Assembly: GCA_002340325.1 (NCBI GenBank)
Contig: DDLV01000077.1
Coordinates: forward strand, 1 to 20,850
Direction: 5' to 3'
Length of the DNA stretch: 20,850 bases
Source: Glaciecola sp. UBA2563
Lineage (GTDB): Bacteria > Pseudomonadota > Gammaproteobacteria > Enterobacterales > Alteromonadaceae
Below, in pieces: positions 8,456 to 17,166 of this stretch; the stretch's first letter is position 1; every line of letters begins with the position of its first letter. The translations under genes and the position numbers were made by a program. The notes under the pieces were generated by a model. It was given only the letters and a program-made list of their open reading frames with translations. It had not been told where the DNA came from and did no database searches.

Positions 8456-9640
8456 TTATTTATTCGATACTTCCATTAAATTTTGTAAAAACACATTTCT
8501 TTTAAGCCTTATTTTTTCGGAACTGTATTGACGCGCTTTACTTAGATTCGATGTTGAGTAATTGACCAACGTTTCTTTTGATGACAGAAATGTTACGATT
8601 TTATTTGCAAGTTGACTAACAGAATCCGATGCGACGATAGCATCGTTGTCCAACAATTCCGGTATACCTCCAACATTGGTTCCGATAGCAGGAAGGCCTA
8701 AAGACATTGCCTCTAATAGTGCTCTTGGTAAACCCTCCTGTCTTGAAGGCAACACGAATAAATCGGCCGTATTAAGAATTTTCCTGATTGGACTCCCGCT
8801 TTCGAGCTTACCTGTAAAATGAACTCGCTCTTCTATTTTAAGCTCTGAACACATCTTTTTATAATACTCGGTATTGTTACCAAAACCAATGATTGTAAGT
8901 CTAGCATTTATACCAGACTCAATAACGCTTACCAAAGCTTTTAAGAGGATATCGTGTCCCTTCATGCTGCCTTGCATGTTTCCAGTTAATACCAGATGGG
9001 GATTTTTCAAATTAAAATCATCGGCGGATTTAGGCACTGAAGCATAGGCCTCTTCGTTTAAATCAATAGATGTAAATGAAAACGAACTGGATACATTGCC
9101 TGGCGGATATCGAGATTGTAACGAATAATCCGTCACATATACAGATGCACTCGCATAACGACATTGAATTTTAACCATCCATACAAAAAATCGCTGGATA
9201 AGTGGACTTAATAAATGATTATCTAAAGACTTTTTTGAGTAAGAATCAAATGGGTCTGCAGCTACTTCAACTGCAAATGGAATTTTTTTCAATGACAATA
9301 CAAAAAAATAAATAGTTGGGATATTGCCTGGAATTCTTAACAGGTAAGCATTACCTTTCTTTGATGTTTTAATTGCGGTGCTCAACACTGTTACTAAGGT
9401 AGACATTACGCCCAATGCACCTCTCTTACCAGGTAAAGAAATAAATGAAACACCCTCACCAGTCACCGGCTTGGCTGTTTTGTCTTCCTTATTAAACAGT
9501 CTTCCGACAATGCTTACTTTAGTAAAAACATCCAAATAACGCTTTCCAAATGAATCAAAAGATAATAAATTCGAAGACGGCCTACCCTTATTAGTCGTGA
9601 ATGCGCCGTCTCTGATGATGTATAATTTCATATTAAACAC
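8456..9640 (-). CDS. GT4-family glycosyltransferase
   Basis: The 394-residue enzyme has the GT-B fold. The C-terminal donor domain shows LVLTGNMQGSMKGHDILLKA, LTIIGFGNN, then ADLFVLPSRQEGLPRALLEA and GLPAIGTNVGGIPEL. The last two stretches carry the E-x7-E motif (EGLPRALLE) that binds the nucleotide sugar. It would add one sugar to the lipid-linked repeat unit on the cytoplasmic face; the sugar and linkage cannot be read from sequence. The frame opens with GTG at 9640, overlapping the stop of the pyruvyltransferase gene by 8 bases. An ATG three codons later (9631) is an equally good start, with GGAG upstream. It is last in the minus-strand wzx-wzy-pyruvyltransferase-GT operon. Confidence 0.88.
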   Translation of the reverse strand: MFNMKLYIIRDGAFTTNKGRPSSNLLSFDSFGKRYLDVFTKVSIVGRLFNKEDKTAKPVTGEGVSFISLPGKRGALGVMSTLVTVLSTAIKTSKKGNAYLLRIPGNIPTIYFFVLSLKKIPFAVEVAADPFDSYSKKSLDNHLLSPLIQRFFVWMVKIQCRYASASVYVTDYSLQSRYPPGNVSSSFSFTSIDLNEEAYASVPKSADDFNLKNPHLVLTGNMQGSMKGHDILLKALVSVIESGINARLTIIGFGNNTEYYKKMCSELKIEERVHFTGKLESGSPIRKILNTADLFVLPSRQEGLPRALLEAMSLGLPAIGTNVGGIPELLDNDAIVASDSVSQLANKIVTFLSSKETLVNYSTSNLSKARQYSSEKIRLKRNVFLQNLMEVSNK

Positions 9641-10853
9641 TTAACTCCAGCTGATTATTCAGATTACGTAAACACACCATTTTTAATTTTTCGATTTTGT
9701 TTGTGTCTAAACCCACTTTCATCGCATGGTTTAGGGCATGAATTATTTTCTCAGGTGTTGCATTGTCGAGAAGGCACCAATCCTCACGATCGATTATCTT
9801 AAAATAAGATTTGACTTTGTCGTCCCAATTAAGCGCAATCGATGGAATGTTAAATGAGTGTGCAATGATATTAGCATGTAGTCTATGGGACACTAAACCA
9901 GAAAACGTCGATATCCCATCAACTAGTTCATTTGGAGTGTAAAATTGTCCACAAACCGTAATCTTATCTAGAATGTTTTCTTTACGAGCTTGTTCAACCA
10001 CTAATTGCATGAAATCATCATCGTCATTCGACCCATTAGTGAATAAAAAAGGTTGATATCCCTGCTTTAATATTTTCTTAATGAGACTGACCCAAAAATA
10101 TACCGCAGCTACCGACGCATCACCTCCGCGTGTTTGCATGTGTACGGACAACTCTTTAGGATGCGAAATTCCAACTCCAATTTTGTTAGATGCGCCTTGC
10201 TTATCAGCTAACTCCTCCTTTGTCTTAATTATTTTTGAACTCGGGGCATAGCATTCTTTCGCCCACAAACCGCTGTCAATTGAAAGCTGCGGTTCGATCA
10301 CGCTTATGTATGTTTTTTTAAATTCGCTTAAGCTTTCGTTGTCTCTTAGATATATTGACTTCAAGTAAGTTGAATCAAAGACCGAATTAAATAATCGTTT
10401 CGATAAAAAAGACTTTTTTTGTCCAACACCAACACTATTAAACGAATAGTTAAGACCATATTTTCTCGCCATTTTAGCAATGTATGCTATTTTTAAAGGA
10501 AAATTTAACGCGACATTATTGATTAACTGACCACCCCCAAATATCAACAATCGACATTCTGAGAAATCTATTCGTTGGATTTCTTTTTTGATTTTTGGTT
10601 TAAAAATCAAAAACAATGCAATTAACGTTAAGCATGGTCGAATAAATTCAGGAGAATAAAAGAACAATTGTTTTATAAGCGAAGAATTTTTGCTTTTAGA
10701 TGTTTGATATTCAATTCTTCCAGACACATCTAGACAGTCTACAATAATGTTTGGGTGATGCTGTTTGAGTAAATATTCCACGCAGTCTGAAATCACACCA
10801 TCACCAAGATTGTCACTGAATTTTGCTGTACATACGATAATTTTATTTTTCAT
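9633..10853 (-). CDS. Polysaccharide pyruvyltransferase family protein
   Basis: I place the start at ATG 10853 (MKNKIIVCTAKFSDNLGDG); the frame is open to 10907 but the extra 18 residues look like read-through of the overlapping upstream gene. About 406 residues. The N-terminal DNLGDGVISDCV and the C-terminal TFSGLVSHRLHANIIAHSF, then NIPSIALNWDDKVKSYF, are the signature of the WcaK/CsaB/AmsJ family. These enzymes transfer pyruvate from phosphoenolpyruvate to a sugar as a ketal, adding negative charge to the polymer. The start overlaps the 3' end of the wzy-like gene by about 11 bases, which suggests translational coupling. Some family members act on other substrates, so pyruvylation is likely but not proven. 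Confidence 0.85.
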   Translation of the reverse strand: MKNKIIVCTAKFSDNLGDGVISDCVEYLLKQHHPNIIVDCLDVSGRIEYQTSKSKNSSLIKQLFFYSPEFIRPCLTLIALFLIFKPKIKKEIQRIDFSECRLLIFGGGQLINNVALNFPLKIAYIAKMARKYGLNYSFNSVGVGQKKSFLSKRLFNSVFDSTYLKSIYLRDNESLSEFKKTYISVIEPQLSIDSGLWAKECYAPSSKIIKTKEELADKQGASNKIGVGISHPKELSVHMQTRGGDASVAAVYFWVSLIKKILKQGYQPFLFTNGSNDDDDFMQLVVEQARKENILDKITVCGQFYTPNELVDGISTFSGLVSHRLHANIIAHSFNIPSIALNWDDKVKSYFKIIDREDWCLLDNATPEKIIHALNHAMKVGLDTNKIEKLKMVCLRNLNNQLELSV

Positions 10854-12348
10854 AAGTGCTCTGATGATAATGCGACCACTTGAGATTAAACATTTTAGAA
10901 CAAACAAAAAGGATTAAAATAGGCAATGCCAAATAACGAACCAGCTGGTAAAGAATAACATTCATGTCTGTAATTAACATAAGTACCGGTATAAAAGAAG
11001 CTACAGGTAAAAACATTCGCCTTACATCGCTTACATGAAGGCAGGTAACAAATCGTCTGACCCCATGTACCCAGCGACCCAAAAGAAAATAAAAGACAAG
11101 ACCGCCAATCGGACCAAAATTAATGATGGCTTCACCAAATTGCCCTAATACAAGCGTTGTTTGTCTGGGTGCATTATGAATATAAGTACCTTCTCCATGT
11201 AATAATTCTGTTTTTTCTTTCGTTATTTGAGGCGGATTATAAGGTACTATTGATTTGGGTATGCTAGAAAAAATGGCAACTAAATAGGTTCGTCCGAACG
11301 CCAGAGAATTCTCGCCAGTTGACACATTCTTAAGTGCTAAACTTTGAAAATCCATGCGCCCTAAATCTCTAGAAATCATATATTTATTGGCCTCTTGTCG
11401 ATAAGAATTAAAGTTCTCTCTTACTTCTGCGTTATAGATTGCCTCAATTCCGTGTAAGCCTGCAATTTTATACCAATAATATGACACTGAGAAAAACAAC
11501 ATAACTGCCATACCTGCTATGATTAAAGTTCTATTCAATTTTCTAACGTAATAGTGATACATGCCTGCAGCAAATAATAATGGGAATATCGTTGAACTTC
11601 GACTGCCTCTTAATCCTCCAAAGAAGATAAAGACAATGGCCAATATTAGCATTAACAACAAGAAGCCTTTGTTCGAGCGAAACATTCCGTACTCACGAAT
11701 CAGATAAATTATATACATAGCAAATATGTATTTAAAACTTTCGGCAATCAACATGATTAGACCCATACCCGCGAATGGATCATAGCCACTTAGGGCCCCC
11801 ACTTCCTGTCGAACAGTGAATGCATTAATGAATCCTCCAACACCACCAAATGACACATATATATATAACTGCGAAATAAAACAAATTGTTAATAACAGCG
11901 AAGCAAATAAACGAAACCGTTTATCTAAGAAAAACCAGCTTTTTGCTGGTGACATCATTTGAGTTGATGCAGATGATATCGTTTTTGAAAAATTAGTGAT
12001 TGACGACCATTTATATATCATAATGCCGAAGAGGTTTAATCCGGCCCAAGCGTCAACCCACCCAGGGTATCGATTCATATTTTCTAAAAAAGGCCAATAA
12101 TCCCAAGAAAGTTGTGACACTGGGCTGATTAAAAAAAGAAACATACCAATAAGACCAATGAATAGCCCTGGGTCAAATAAATCTTTCTGTCCCCTAAATA
12201 CGCCAACTACATCATGCAAAAGAATGGCAACAGAAAAAAAACCAAAAAGAAAGGTTAGGCCAACTGCTTCAAATCCAAAAACGTATATCAAGCCGATTGC
12301 AATTAAAAAAGAAAAGAAAAATGAAAAAAACCAATTTTTAGACACCAT
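10843..12348 (-). CDS. Wzy-like oligosaccharide repeat-unit polymerase
   Basis: The product is about 500 residues with about a dozen hydrophobic segments and a long loop before the last three (roughly residues 300-400). That loop carries charged and aromatic residues, then RQTTLVLGQFGEAIINFGPI, typical of O-antigen polymerase and EpsG/Wzy-like proteins, which share little sequence identity. It would polymerise flipped repeat units at the periplasmic face. Start choice: GTG at 12357 and ATG at 12348 are in frame; the ATG is better spaced from AAGG. Either start overlaps the end of the flippase gene, and the pyruvyltransferase gene overlaps its stop, so the genes are tightly coupled. The call rests on topology and neighbours more than on motifs. 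Confidence 0.75.
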   Translation of the reverse strand: MVSKNWFFSFFFSFLIAIGLIYVFGFEAVGLTFLFGFFSVAILLHDVVGVFRGQKDLFDPGLFIGLIGMFLFLISPVSQLSWDYWPFLENMNRYPGWVDAWAGLNLFGIMIYKWSSITNFSKTISSASTQMMSPAKSWFFLDKRFRLFASLLLTICFISQLYIYVSFGGVGGFINAFTVRQEVGALSGYDPFAGMGLIMLIAESFKYIFAMYIIYLIREYGMFRSNKGFLLLMLILAIVFIFFGGLRGSRSSTIFPLLFAAGMYHYYVRKLNRTLIIAGMAVMLFFSVSYYWYKIAGLHGIEAIYNAEVRENFNSYRQEANKYMISRDLGRMDFQSLALKNVSTGENSLAFGRTYLVAIFSSIPKSIVPYNPPQITKEKTELLHGEGTYIHNAPRQTTLVLGQFGEAIINFGPIGGLVFYFLLGRWVHGVRRFVTCLHVSDVRRMFLPVASFIPVLMLITDMNVILYQLVRYLALPILILFVCSKMFNLKWSHYHQSTYEK

Positions 12349-13558
12349 TTTTGGCACACCTTAATATTTTTCTATACATAAAAAAGTAAAGAATCAACAC
12401 AATAAAACTTGATACTACAGTTGAATAGTATGCCCCAGCTATATCGAATGTCGGCACCAAAATTAAAGCCGTTATCAAAATTGAGATAAACATTAATAGT
12501 TGACACCAAATCAAATAGACATTTTTTTTAGTGGATGAAATTGCAGGATTCATTATGCTTACTAAATATTGAAAAGGTGACAACAAAAAAAATAAAAACA
12601 ACAAATTTGAATACATCGAGACACTCTTATCGTATAGATACAGTAGTAATAACTCACCATACAAATAACAGAATAACATCCCACAGCTAGAAAAAACAAA
12701 CACGATTAGAAATGATTTTATTATCATTTGCAAATGCTTATCGTACAAACCTCTATCATAGAATTTGGACAATTTCGGTAAAATTAATTGTCCGATAGAA
12801 TTGATGACAATGCTCCCGGTTTGTATGAAAAAATACAATGCAGAAAAGATCCCTATTGCTTCTAAGCCATGTTGACTTTCAAGCGCAATTCTAGGAATAT
12901 TTAAATTTATATTGACAAGAAATAAACTAATGGCAAGCGGACTACCTTGTTTAGCCAACCAAACAATTTGATTTTTGGACGGTAACAAGAACTCGTTGTC
13001 CTTCAACGGGTCTCCAAAAAATATATCTGTAATGATAAACGAAACAAGCCAACATAATGAATAACACAGCACGCCAATAAAAAGGTCATTAAACAAAAAA
13101 CAACCAATGGACATTCCCAATATCCCCATCAAACCTCGTGATAGCATAGATATACATATGCGCTTCTGATCGCCTTGTTTATGCAAATCCGCATAATATA
13201 TATCCGCGTTACTTTCAACAACTTTAGACAGGGCAATGAACAGAAGTATAAGAAGGTGATTGGTGTCGTCTAAGTAAAACAATAAAAAAAAGAAACAAAC
13301 TACAAAACCAGAAATAGAGGATAAAAACCTAGTAAAGCGAAATTGAAAATAGTTTAACCCGCCTGTAGCGTCGGTTACCCACAAAACACGAGTCCCAAAG
13401 TTAGAAAACATCATTATTGGGGCCGTCAACGCCAAACCTAAACTAAAAAGCCCCAAGTCTTTCACACCGAGTGTTTTACAAATGATGACAATAGACAATA
13501 ATTGAGTAGTTGCATACCCGCCATTCCCAATTAATAACCATAGCGCATTTCGCTTCAT
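12338..13558 (-). CDS. Wzx-type flippase (MOP superfamily)
   Basis: The 406-residue protein has about twelve membrane segments and opens MKRNALWLLIGNGGYATTQL, the usual N-terminal Gly/Asn-rich helix of PST/Wzx transporters. Later FSNFGTRVLWVTDATG (residues about 50-65) and KLSKFYDRGLYDKH (about 262-275) are typical loops of the family. It would flip the undecaprenyl-linked repeat unit to the periplasm. It is first in the minus-strand operon and reads out of the divergent spacer at 13559-13732. Its 3' end overlaps the wzy-like gene by 11-20 bases. The ribosome site is weak (AAGAAA). Confidence 0.87.
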   Translation of the reverse strand: MKRNALWLLIGNGGYATTQLLSIVIICKTLGVKDLGLFSLGLALTAPIMMFSNFGTRVLWVTDATGGLNYFQFRFTRFLSSISGFVVCFFFLLFYLDDTNHLLILLFIALSKVVESNADIYYADLHKQGDQKRICISMLSRGLMGILGMSIGCFLFNDLFIGVLCYSLCWLVSFIITDIFFGDPLKDNEFLLPSKNQIVWLAKQGSPLAISLFLVNINLNIPRIALESQHGLEAIGIFSALYFFIQTGSIVINSIGQLILPKLSKFYDRGLYDKHLQMIIKSFLIVFVFSSCGMLFCYLYGELLLLYLYDKSVSMYSNLLFLFFLLSPFQYLVSIMNPAISSTKKNVYLIWCQLLMFISILITALILVPTFDIAGAYYSTVVSSFIVLILYFFMYRKILRCAKNGV

Positions 13559-13732
13559 TTTTATTTTCTTATGTCTGTTACAATACTAAATATGCTATCA
13601 TTTTTATAATAATGGATTAGAAAATTATAAACACCTAAGCAGTTTTTAATTAAATTATGTCGCACAATAACCTAAAATATTTCATAAATTACAGAAGCGA
13701 AAAACAAAAAGGAAAAGGATCTTCATTTTAAT
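13559..13732. promoter_or_regulatory. Divergent promoter region between wzx and acetyltransferase
   Basis: This very AT-rich 174-base spacer separates two divergent transcription units, so it should carry promoters for both. On the minus strand, TATAAT occurs at 13629-13624 without a good -35 box. On the plus strand, AAAGGAAAAGGA before 13733 includes the likely ribosome site for the acetyltransferase gene. No inverted repeat strong enough to call an operator was seen. Confidence 0.4.
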
Positions 13733-14260
13733 ATGGTTACTTCAATAAAAAGAGACCTACTAAGAATAGGCAACGGAAAAATATGTATTTTTAGAACGCT
13801 ATATTTAGTAGTGTTCGACACAGGATTTTTATCCGTTTTTTTGTATCGCCTTTATCATCCTCTGTACAAATGCAATATTTTTTCCAAATTCATTGCAAAG
13901 CTACTTTTTCGATTCAATATTCTGATGACAAGTTCTTATTTACACCCAAACTCTATAATTGGTGGTGGATTTTGCTTGCCTCATCCAGTGGGTGTGGTCA
14001 TCGGTGATAAATCAATTGTAGGAGAGGACGTTACGATATATCAAGGTGTTACACTAGGAAGAGATGGAAATAAGCATTATCCAGAGATTAAAAATCACGT
14101 GATTATTTATCCAAACAGTACAGTGATTGGAAAGATTATCGTAAACGACCATGTGACTATTGGTGCAAATACATTTGTCAACAAAGATGTGAGAGCACGC
14201 GAAACTGTTGTCGGTTTACCTGCTAGAGCATTACCGCTCAAGTGCGACAGAAAAAGTTAG
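13733..14260 (+). CDS. Serine-acetyltransferase-like hexapeptide O-acetyltransferase
   Basis: The 175-residue protein has a short helical N-terminus and a left-handed beta-helix. Characteristic stretches are GGGFCLPHPVGVVIGDKS, GEDVTIYQGVTLGRDGNKHY and IYPNSTVIGKIIVNDHVTIG, ending in GLPARALPL. The HP and YQGVTLG elements match the CysE/WcaB-type branch. In polysaccharide clusters such proteins use acetyl-CoA to O-acetylate a sugar of the repeat unit. The protein is much shorter than housekeeping CysE (about 270 residues) and lies between wzx and a glycosyltransferase, so polymer modification is more likely than cysteine synthesis. Confidence 0.85.
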   Translation: MVTSIKRDLLRIGNGKICIFRTLYLVVFDTGFLSVFLYRLYHPLYKCNIFSKFIAKLLFRFNILMTSSYLHPNSIIGGGFCLPHPVGVVIGDKSIVGEDVTIYQGVTLGRDGNKHYPEIKNHVIIYPNSTVIGKIIVNDHVTIGANTFVNKDVRARETVVGLPARALPLKCDRKS

Positions 14261-14505
14261 GCTTACACGAGCAATATGATAGTAAAAAAGTTGTAATCGA
14301 TTCCATAATTTACAATAAATGAACCTACCTTATTATATTAAAGGTGATATAATCAGGGACTGAAGGCAGTTTAAATATAAGCAACATAGAGAGTAATTTA
14401 AAACCAAGTGGGCGAATGCTTTTGCTTTTGGTCGCCTTCTCACCTCAACCTTGGGTTTCTGGGATTAGAATTAAAAATAAATAGCAAAAAACATGGAGTA
14501 GTTTT
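14261..14505 (+). promoter_or_regulatory. Promoter and structured leader of the second glycosyltransferase gene
   Basis: An extended -10 (TGA then TATAAT, 14345-14353) is the best promoter candidate; no good -35 is visible, as is common with extended -10 promoters. The predicted leader of about 145 bases contains a nested inverted repeat: outer arms AAACCAAG (14401-14408) and CTTGGGTTT (14450-14458, one bulge), inner arms GGCGA (14411-14415) and TCGCC (14432-14436), with GTG/CAC between. GGAG before 14506 is the ribosome site. The repeat lies where JUMPstart/ops elements sit in other capsule loci, but it does not match the ops consensus. Confidence 0.45.
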
Positions 14506-15666
14506 ATGAAAGTTGCAGTTGTTCATGATTGGCTTCCCTTGATTGGGGGAGCTGAGAGAGTTCTTAAGGGAATATTAGAGGTTTATCCCAATGCGGATGT
14601 CTATACTCTTTTTAACTTTTTAACAAACGAACAACTTGGTAGTTTAGGGATAAAAAATCCTAAAGTAAGCTATTTGAATCGTTTGCCTAAGGTAGATAAG
14701 TACTACAGAAATCTTTTTCCTTTGTGTGCTCAGGCTATTGAGAGCTTTGATTTATCAGATTACGACCTCATAATTTCTTCTAGTCACTTTGTTGCCAAAG
14801 GTGTTATAACTAGAGCCGAACAAACGCACATATCATACATGCACAGCCCCCCAAGGTACGCATGGGATTTGATGCACCACTATCTGAAAGAGAGCAATTT
14901 AAGAGGTCTCAAAGGGTATGTAGCGCAAAACCTTCTCCATAAATTCAGAATATGGGACTCTCGGACCGCTAACGGAGTAGACTACTTTATAGCAAATTCG
15001 GATTTTATTAGGAGAAGAATATGGAAGGTTTACAGAAGGGAGTCTGATGTAATTTATCCACCTGTTAATGTAAACGCTTTTTCTTTCAAATCAGATAAAA
15101 GCGATTCTTATCTTGCGGCGTCAAGACTTGTTCCATACAAAAAAATAGACTTGATCGTTTCAGCTTTCGCGAAGATGCCCAGTCTCAAATTAAATGTTAT
15201 CGGTGATGGGCCAGAGATGAATAAAATTCAAAAATTAGCAGAAGGCTCTCCAAACATCAAAGTTTTAGGTTACCAACCGAATAGCGTTCTCGTGGAGCAT
15301 ATGCAGAATGCGAGGGCCTTTGTGTTTGCGGCTGAGGAGGACTTTGGAATAATGCCAGTTGAAGCTCAAGCCTGTGGGACTCCGGTCATAGCATACGCAG
15401 CGGGAGGTGCTTTGGAAACTGTTAAAGGCTTTGACTCTTTGTCAGAAAAAAGAACTGGTGAATTCTTTTATGAACAAAAAGAATCCTCTCTTATATCTGC
15501 AGTAACGAAGTTTGAGGCAAATAGTCATGTATATAATCCAATTGATTGCAGAGAACATGCTAAAAAGTTCGATACTGAAACTTTCAAGAAAAAACTAAGG
15601 GAAAAGGTTGATAATTGCTATGAAAAAGAAACTCTTGGATGCGTTAATAAGTTAAAAGTCGTGTAA
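14506..15666 (+). CDS. GT4-family glycosyltransferase (WbaZ/mannosyltransferase-like)
   Basis: The 386-residue GT-B enzyme opens MKVAVVHDWLPLIGGAERVL, the acceptor-domain start seen in WbaZ-type mannosyl- and related transferases. ISYMHSPPRYAWDL lies near residue 110. The donor domain has YLAASRLVPYKKIDLIVSAF, LNVIGDGPEM, then FVFAAEEDFGIMPVEAQACG, which contains the E-x7-E motif at about 277-285, followed by PVIAYAAGGALE. It would add a sugar, perhaps mannose or a relative, to the growing repeat unit. It has a good ribosome site (GGAG, 7 bases upstream). It is the last intact biosynthetic gene before the IS cluster. Confidence 0.88.
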   Translation: MKVAVVHDWLPLIGGAERVLKGILEVYPNADVYTLFNFLTNEQLGSLGIKNPKVSYLNRLPKVDKYYRNLFPLCAQAIESFDLSDYDLIISSSHFVAKGVITRAEQTHISYMHSPPRYAWDLMHHYLKESNLRGLKGYVAQNLLHKFRIWDSRTANGVDYFIANSDFIRRRIWKVYRRESDVIYPPVNVNAFSFKSDKSDSYLAASRLVPYKKIDLIVSAFAKMPSLKLNVIGDGPEMNKIQKLAEGSPNIKVLGYQPNSVLVEHMQNARAFVFAAEEDFGIMPVEAQACGTPVIAYAAGGALETVKGFDSLSEKRTGEFFYEQKESSLISAVTKFEANSHVYNPIDCREHAKKFDTETFKKKLREKVDNCYEKETLGCVNKLKVV

Positions 15667-15985
15667 ATTGAGGCACTCTTTAGTTAAGCAAACGATGTAT
15701 TCGTCTACCAAATCCAATCTTTTTTTGATAACTCACTTTAGCGAGAATGTCGGCTCTTGTTTAAAGGAGCAGGATTGCTTCTATACACGGTCGTTGATTA
15801 TCCTATCAATAGATATAACCTTGATGTATTTCGCGCATTTCTTCATAACCAACTCGTCAGTTTCTTTAACTGCTAGGGTTATCAGGTTTTCAATATGCCT
15901 ACCTTCCCAAGCTTGTCATGTTATCTCTAGTTAGATGGCCAAATTGTAATCCCCCCATTTTAAACAGTGCTTTTTCCTAGAATTT
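15667..15985 (+). pseudogene. Possible decayed gene remnant after the glycosyltransferase
   Basis: Two overlapping open stretches lie on the plus strand. One (15668-15934, ATG at about 15695) reads MYSSTKSNLFLITHFSENVG. The other, in a different frame from about 15745, reads GLLLYTVVDYPINRYNLDVF, then RAFLHNQLVSFFNC before a stop. Both have plausible amino acid composition, so this may be one frameshifted gene. The first stretch vaguely recalls the N-terminus of undecaprenyl-phosphate sugar transferases, a function otherwise missing here, but I cannot establish this. It may also be non-coding. GGGGGGATTACA near 15945-15960 (minus strand) may belong to the end of the neighbouring IS fragment. 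Confidence 0.3.
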
Positions 15986-16285
15986 TCACGCAGCGTTTAA
16001 ATAGGTTTTAGGTGGTACACCACCAATTGCAGAGTTTGGTCTTTGATTGTTGTAAGTCCAAACCCATTGTGTTGCCATCAGTTGCGCATGTTCAACACTT
16101 TCAAATTCATGTAAATCCAGCCATTCATGTCTGGCTGTTCGATTAAATCGCTCAACATAGGCATTCTGTGTTGGTTTGCCAGGCTGAATGTAAATCAACG
16201 TGATTTTATGCTTGTTTGCCCATGTAATTAAGTGGCTTGACACATATTCAGGACCGTTATCGCAGCGAATTGCTGAAGGTTTCCC
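15986..16285 (-). pseudogene. IS3-family orfB 3' fragment, different element
   Basis: The minus-strand frame from the junction at about 16285 reads GKPSAIRCDNGPEYVSSHL, then IYIQPGKPTQNAYVERFNR and RPNSAIGGVPPKTYLNAA to the stop. It contains the second Asp (CDNG) and the Glu (VERFNR) of the DDE core but lacks the first Asp and everything upstream. It differs clearly from the orfB of the two other IS3 elements. Copy 2 of the IS3 element abuts it at the break. The missing 5' half is not found on the far side of that element, so the junction includes a deletion, not just an insertion. Confidence 0.8.
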
Positions 16286-16323
16286 GTAAGCTTACCGTCA
16301 AGCGCACACTTTAAAACTAGAGA

Positions 16324-17166
16324 TTATGCTGCCAGTTGTCTTATAAATTCACTAGGCGGAATGTTGCCAAGTGATTCATGTGGTCTCTCTTCGTTATAAC
16401 TAATCATCCATGCCCAGCTCAGTTCTCTGACTTCATCCAATCGATTGAACAGGTTAGGATCGAGCACCTCATTTCTAAATGAGCGATTGAATCGTTCAAT
16501 GTACGCATTTTGATTCGGCTTACCCGGTTCGATGTAAGCAATCTTGATGTTATTTTCTTCGCACCAATCTTGAAACAGTTGAGACGTCATTTCACTGCCA
16601 TTATCTACTCTGATCATTTTAGGTGTACCTCTTATTTCCTTAAGCTGCTCTAGCACTCGAACAACTCGTGACGCCGGCAGTGATGTGTCGATGACGATAT
16701 CTAACGCTTCTCGCACACCTTCATCAATAATGTTTAACACGCGATAGCGAGTGCCGTTGTAAAGCGCATCGCTCATAAAATCAAACGACCAGCTGTAGTT
16801 TTGTTCTGGTGGCACATCCAATGGGCATGGTATGCGTGGTGGTATACGTTTTTTGGTGCGCCGGCGCTGATTCAAATTCATCGCACTCTACACGCGCCAT
16901 ACACGCTTAAAATTCCATGGCTTACCATCCATTCTCAAACGATAAAAGCATTTCCAGAATCCCCAGCGAGAACGATTGGGCGTTTCTATAATCGCATTTA
17001 ATGCATCAATCACTGGCGCATCACGTTCAAGTTGTAAAATAGCAGGATCTTCACGATACCAACTACGTCTAGGAAGCTGAGTTAAACGGCATGCTTTGGA
17101 AACTGACAGTTTCGCTTCCTTGACCAACTCCTGCGTCGCCCAGCGACGTTTACCAGGCGTTAGAGC
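16324..17166 (-). pseudogene. IS3-family transposase orfB, nonsense-interrupted
   Basis: The frame runs from the slippery site through RWATQELVKEAKLSVSKACR, SRWGFWKCFYRLRMDGKPW and NFKRVWRV to a TAG near 16889, where copy 1 reads RVYCAM. It then continues in the same frame as NLNQRRRTKKR, WSFDFMSD, IRVDNGSEM and NAYIERFNRSFRNEV to the stop at 16324. All three acidic residues of the DDE site are intact; only the nonsense codon separates the N-terminal part from the catalytic core. Confidence 0.87.

Noticed and set aside
14401..14458. JUMPstart/ops element
   Set aside because: The position is right and GGGCGAATGC is vaguely similar, but it does not match the GGCGGTAGC core; kept only as an unnamed hairpin.
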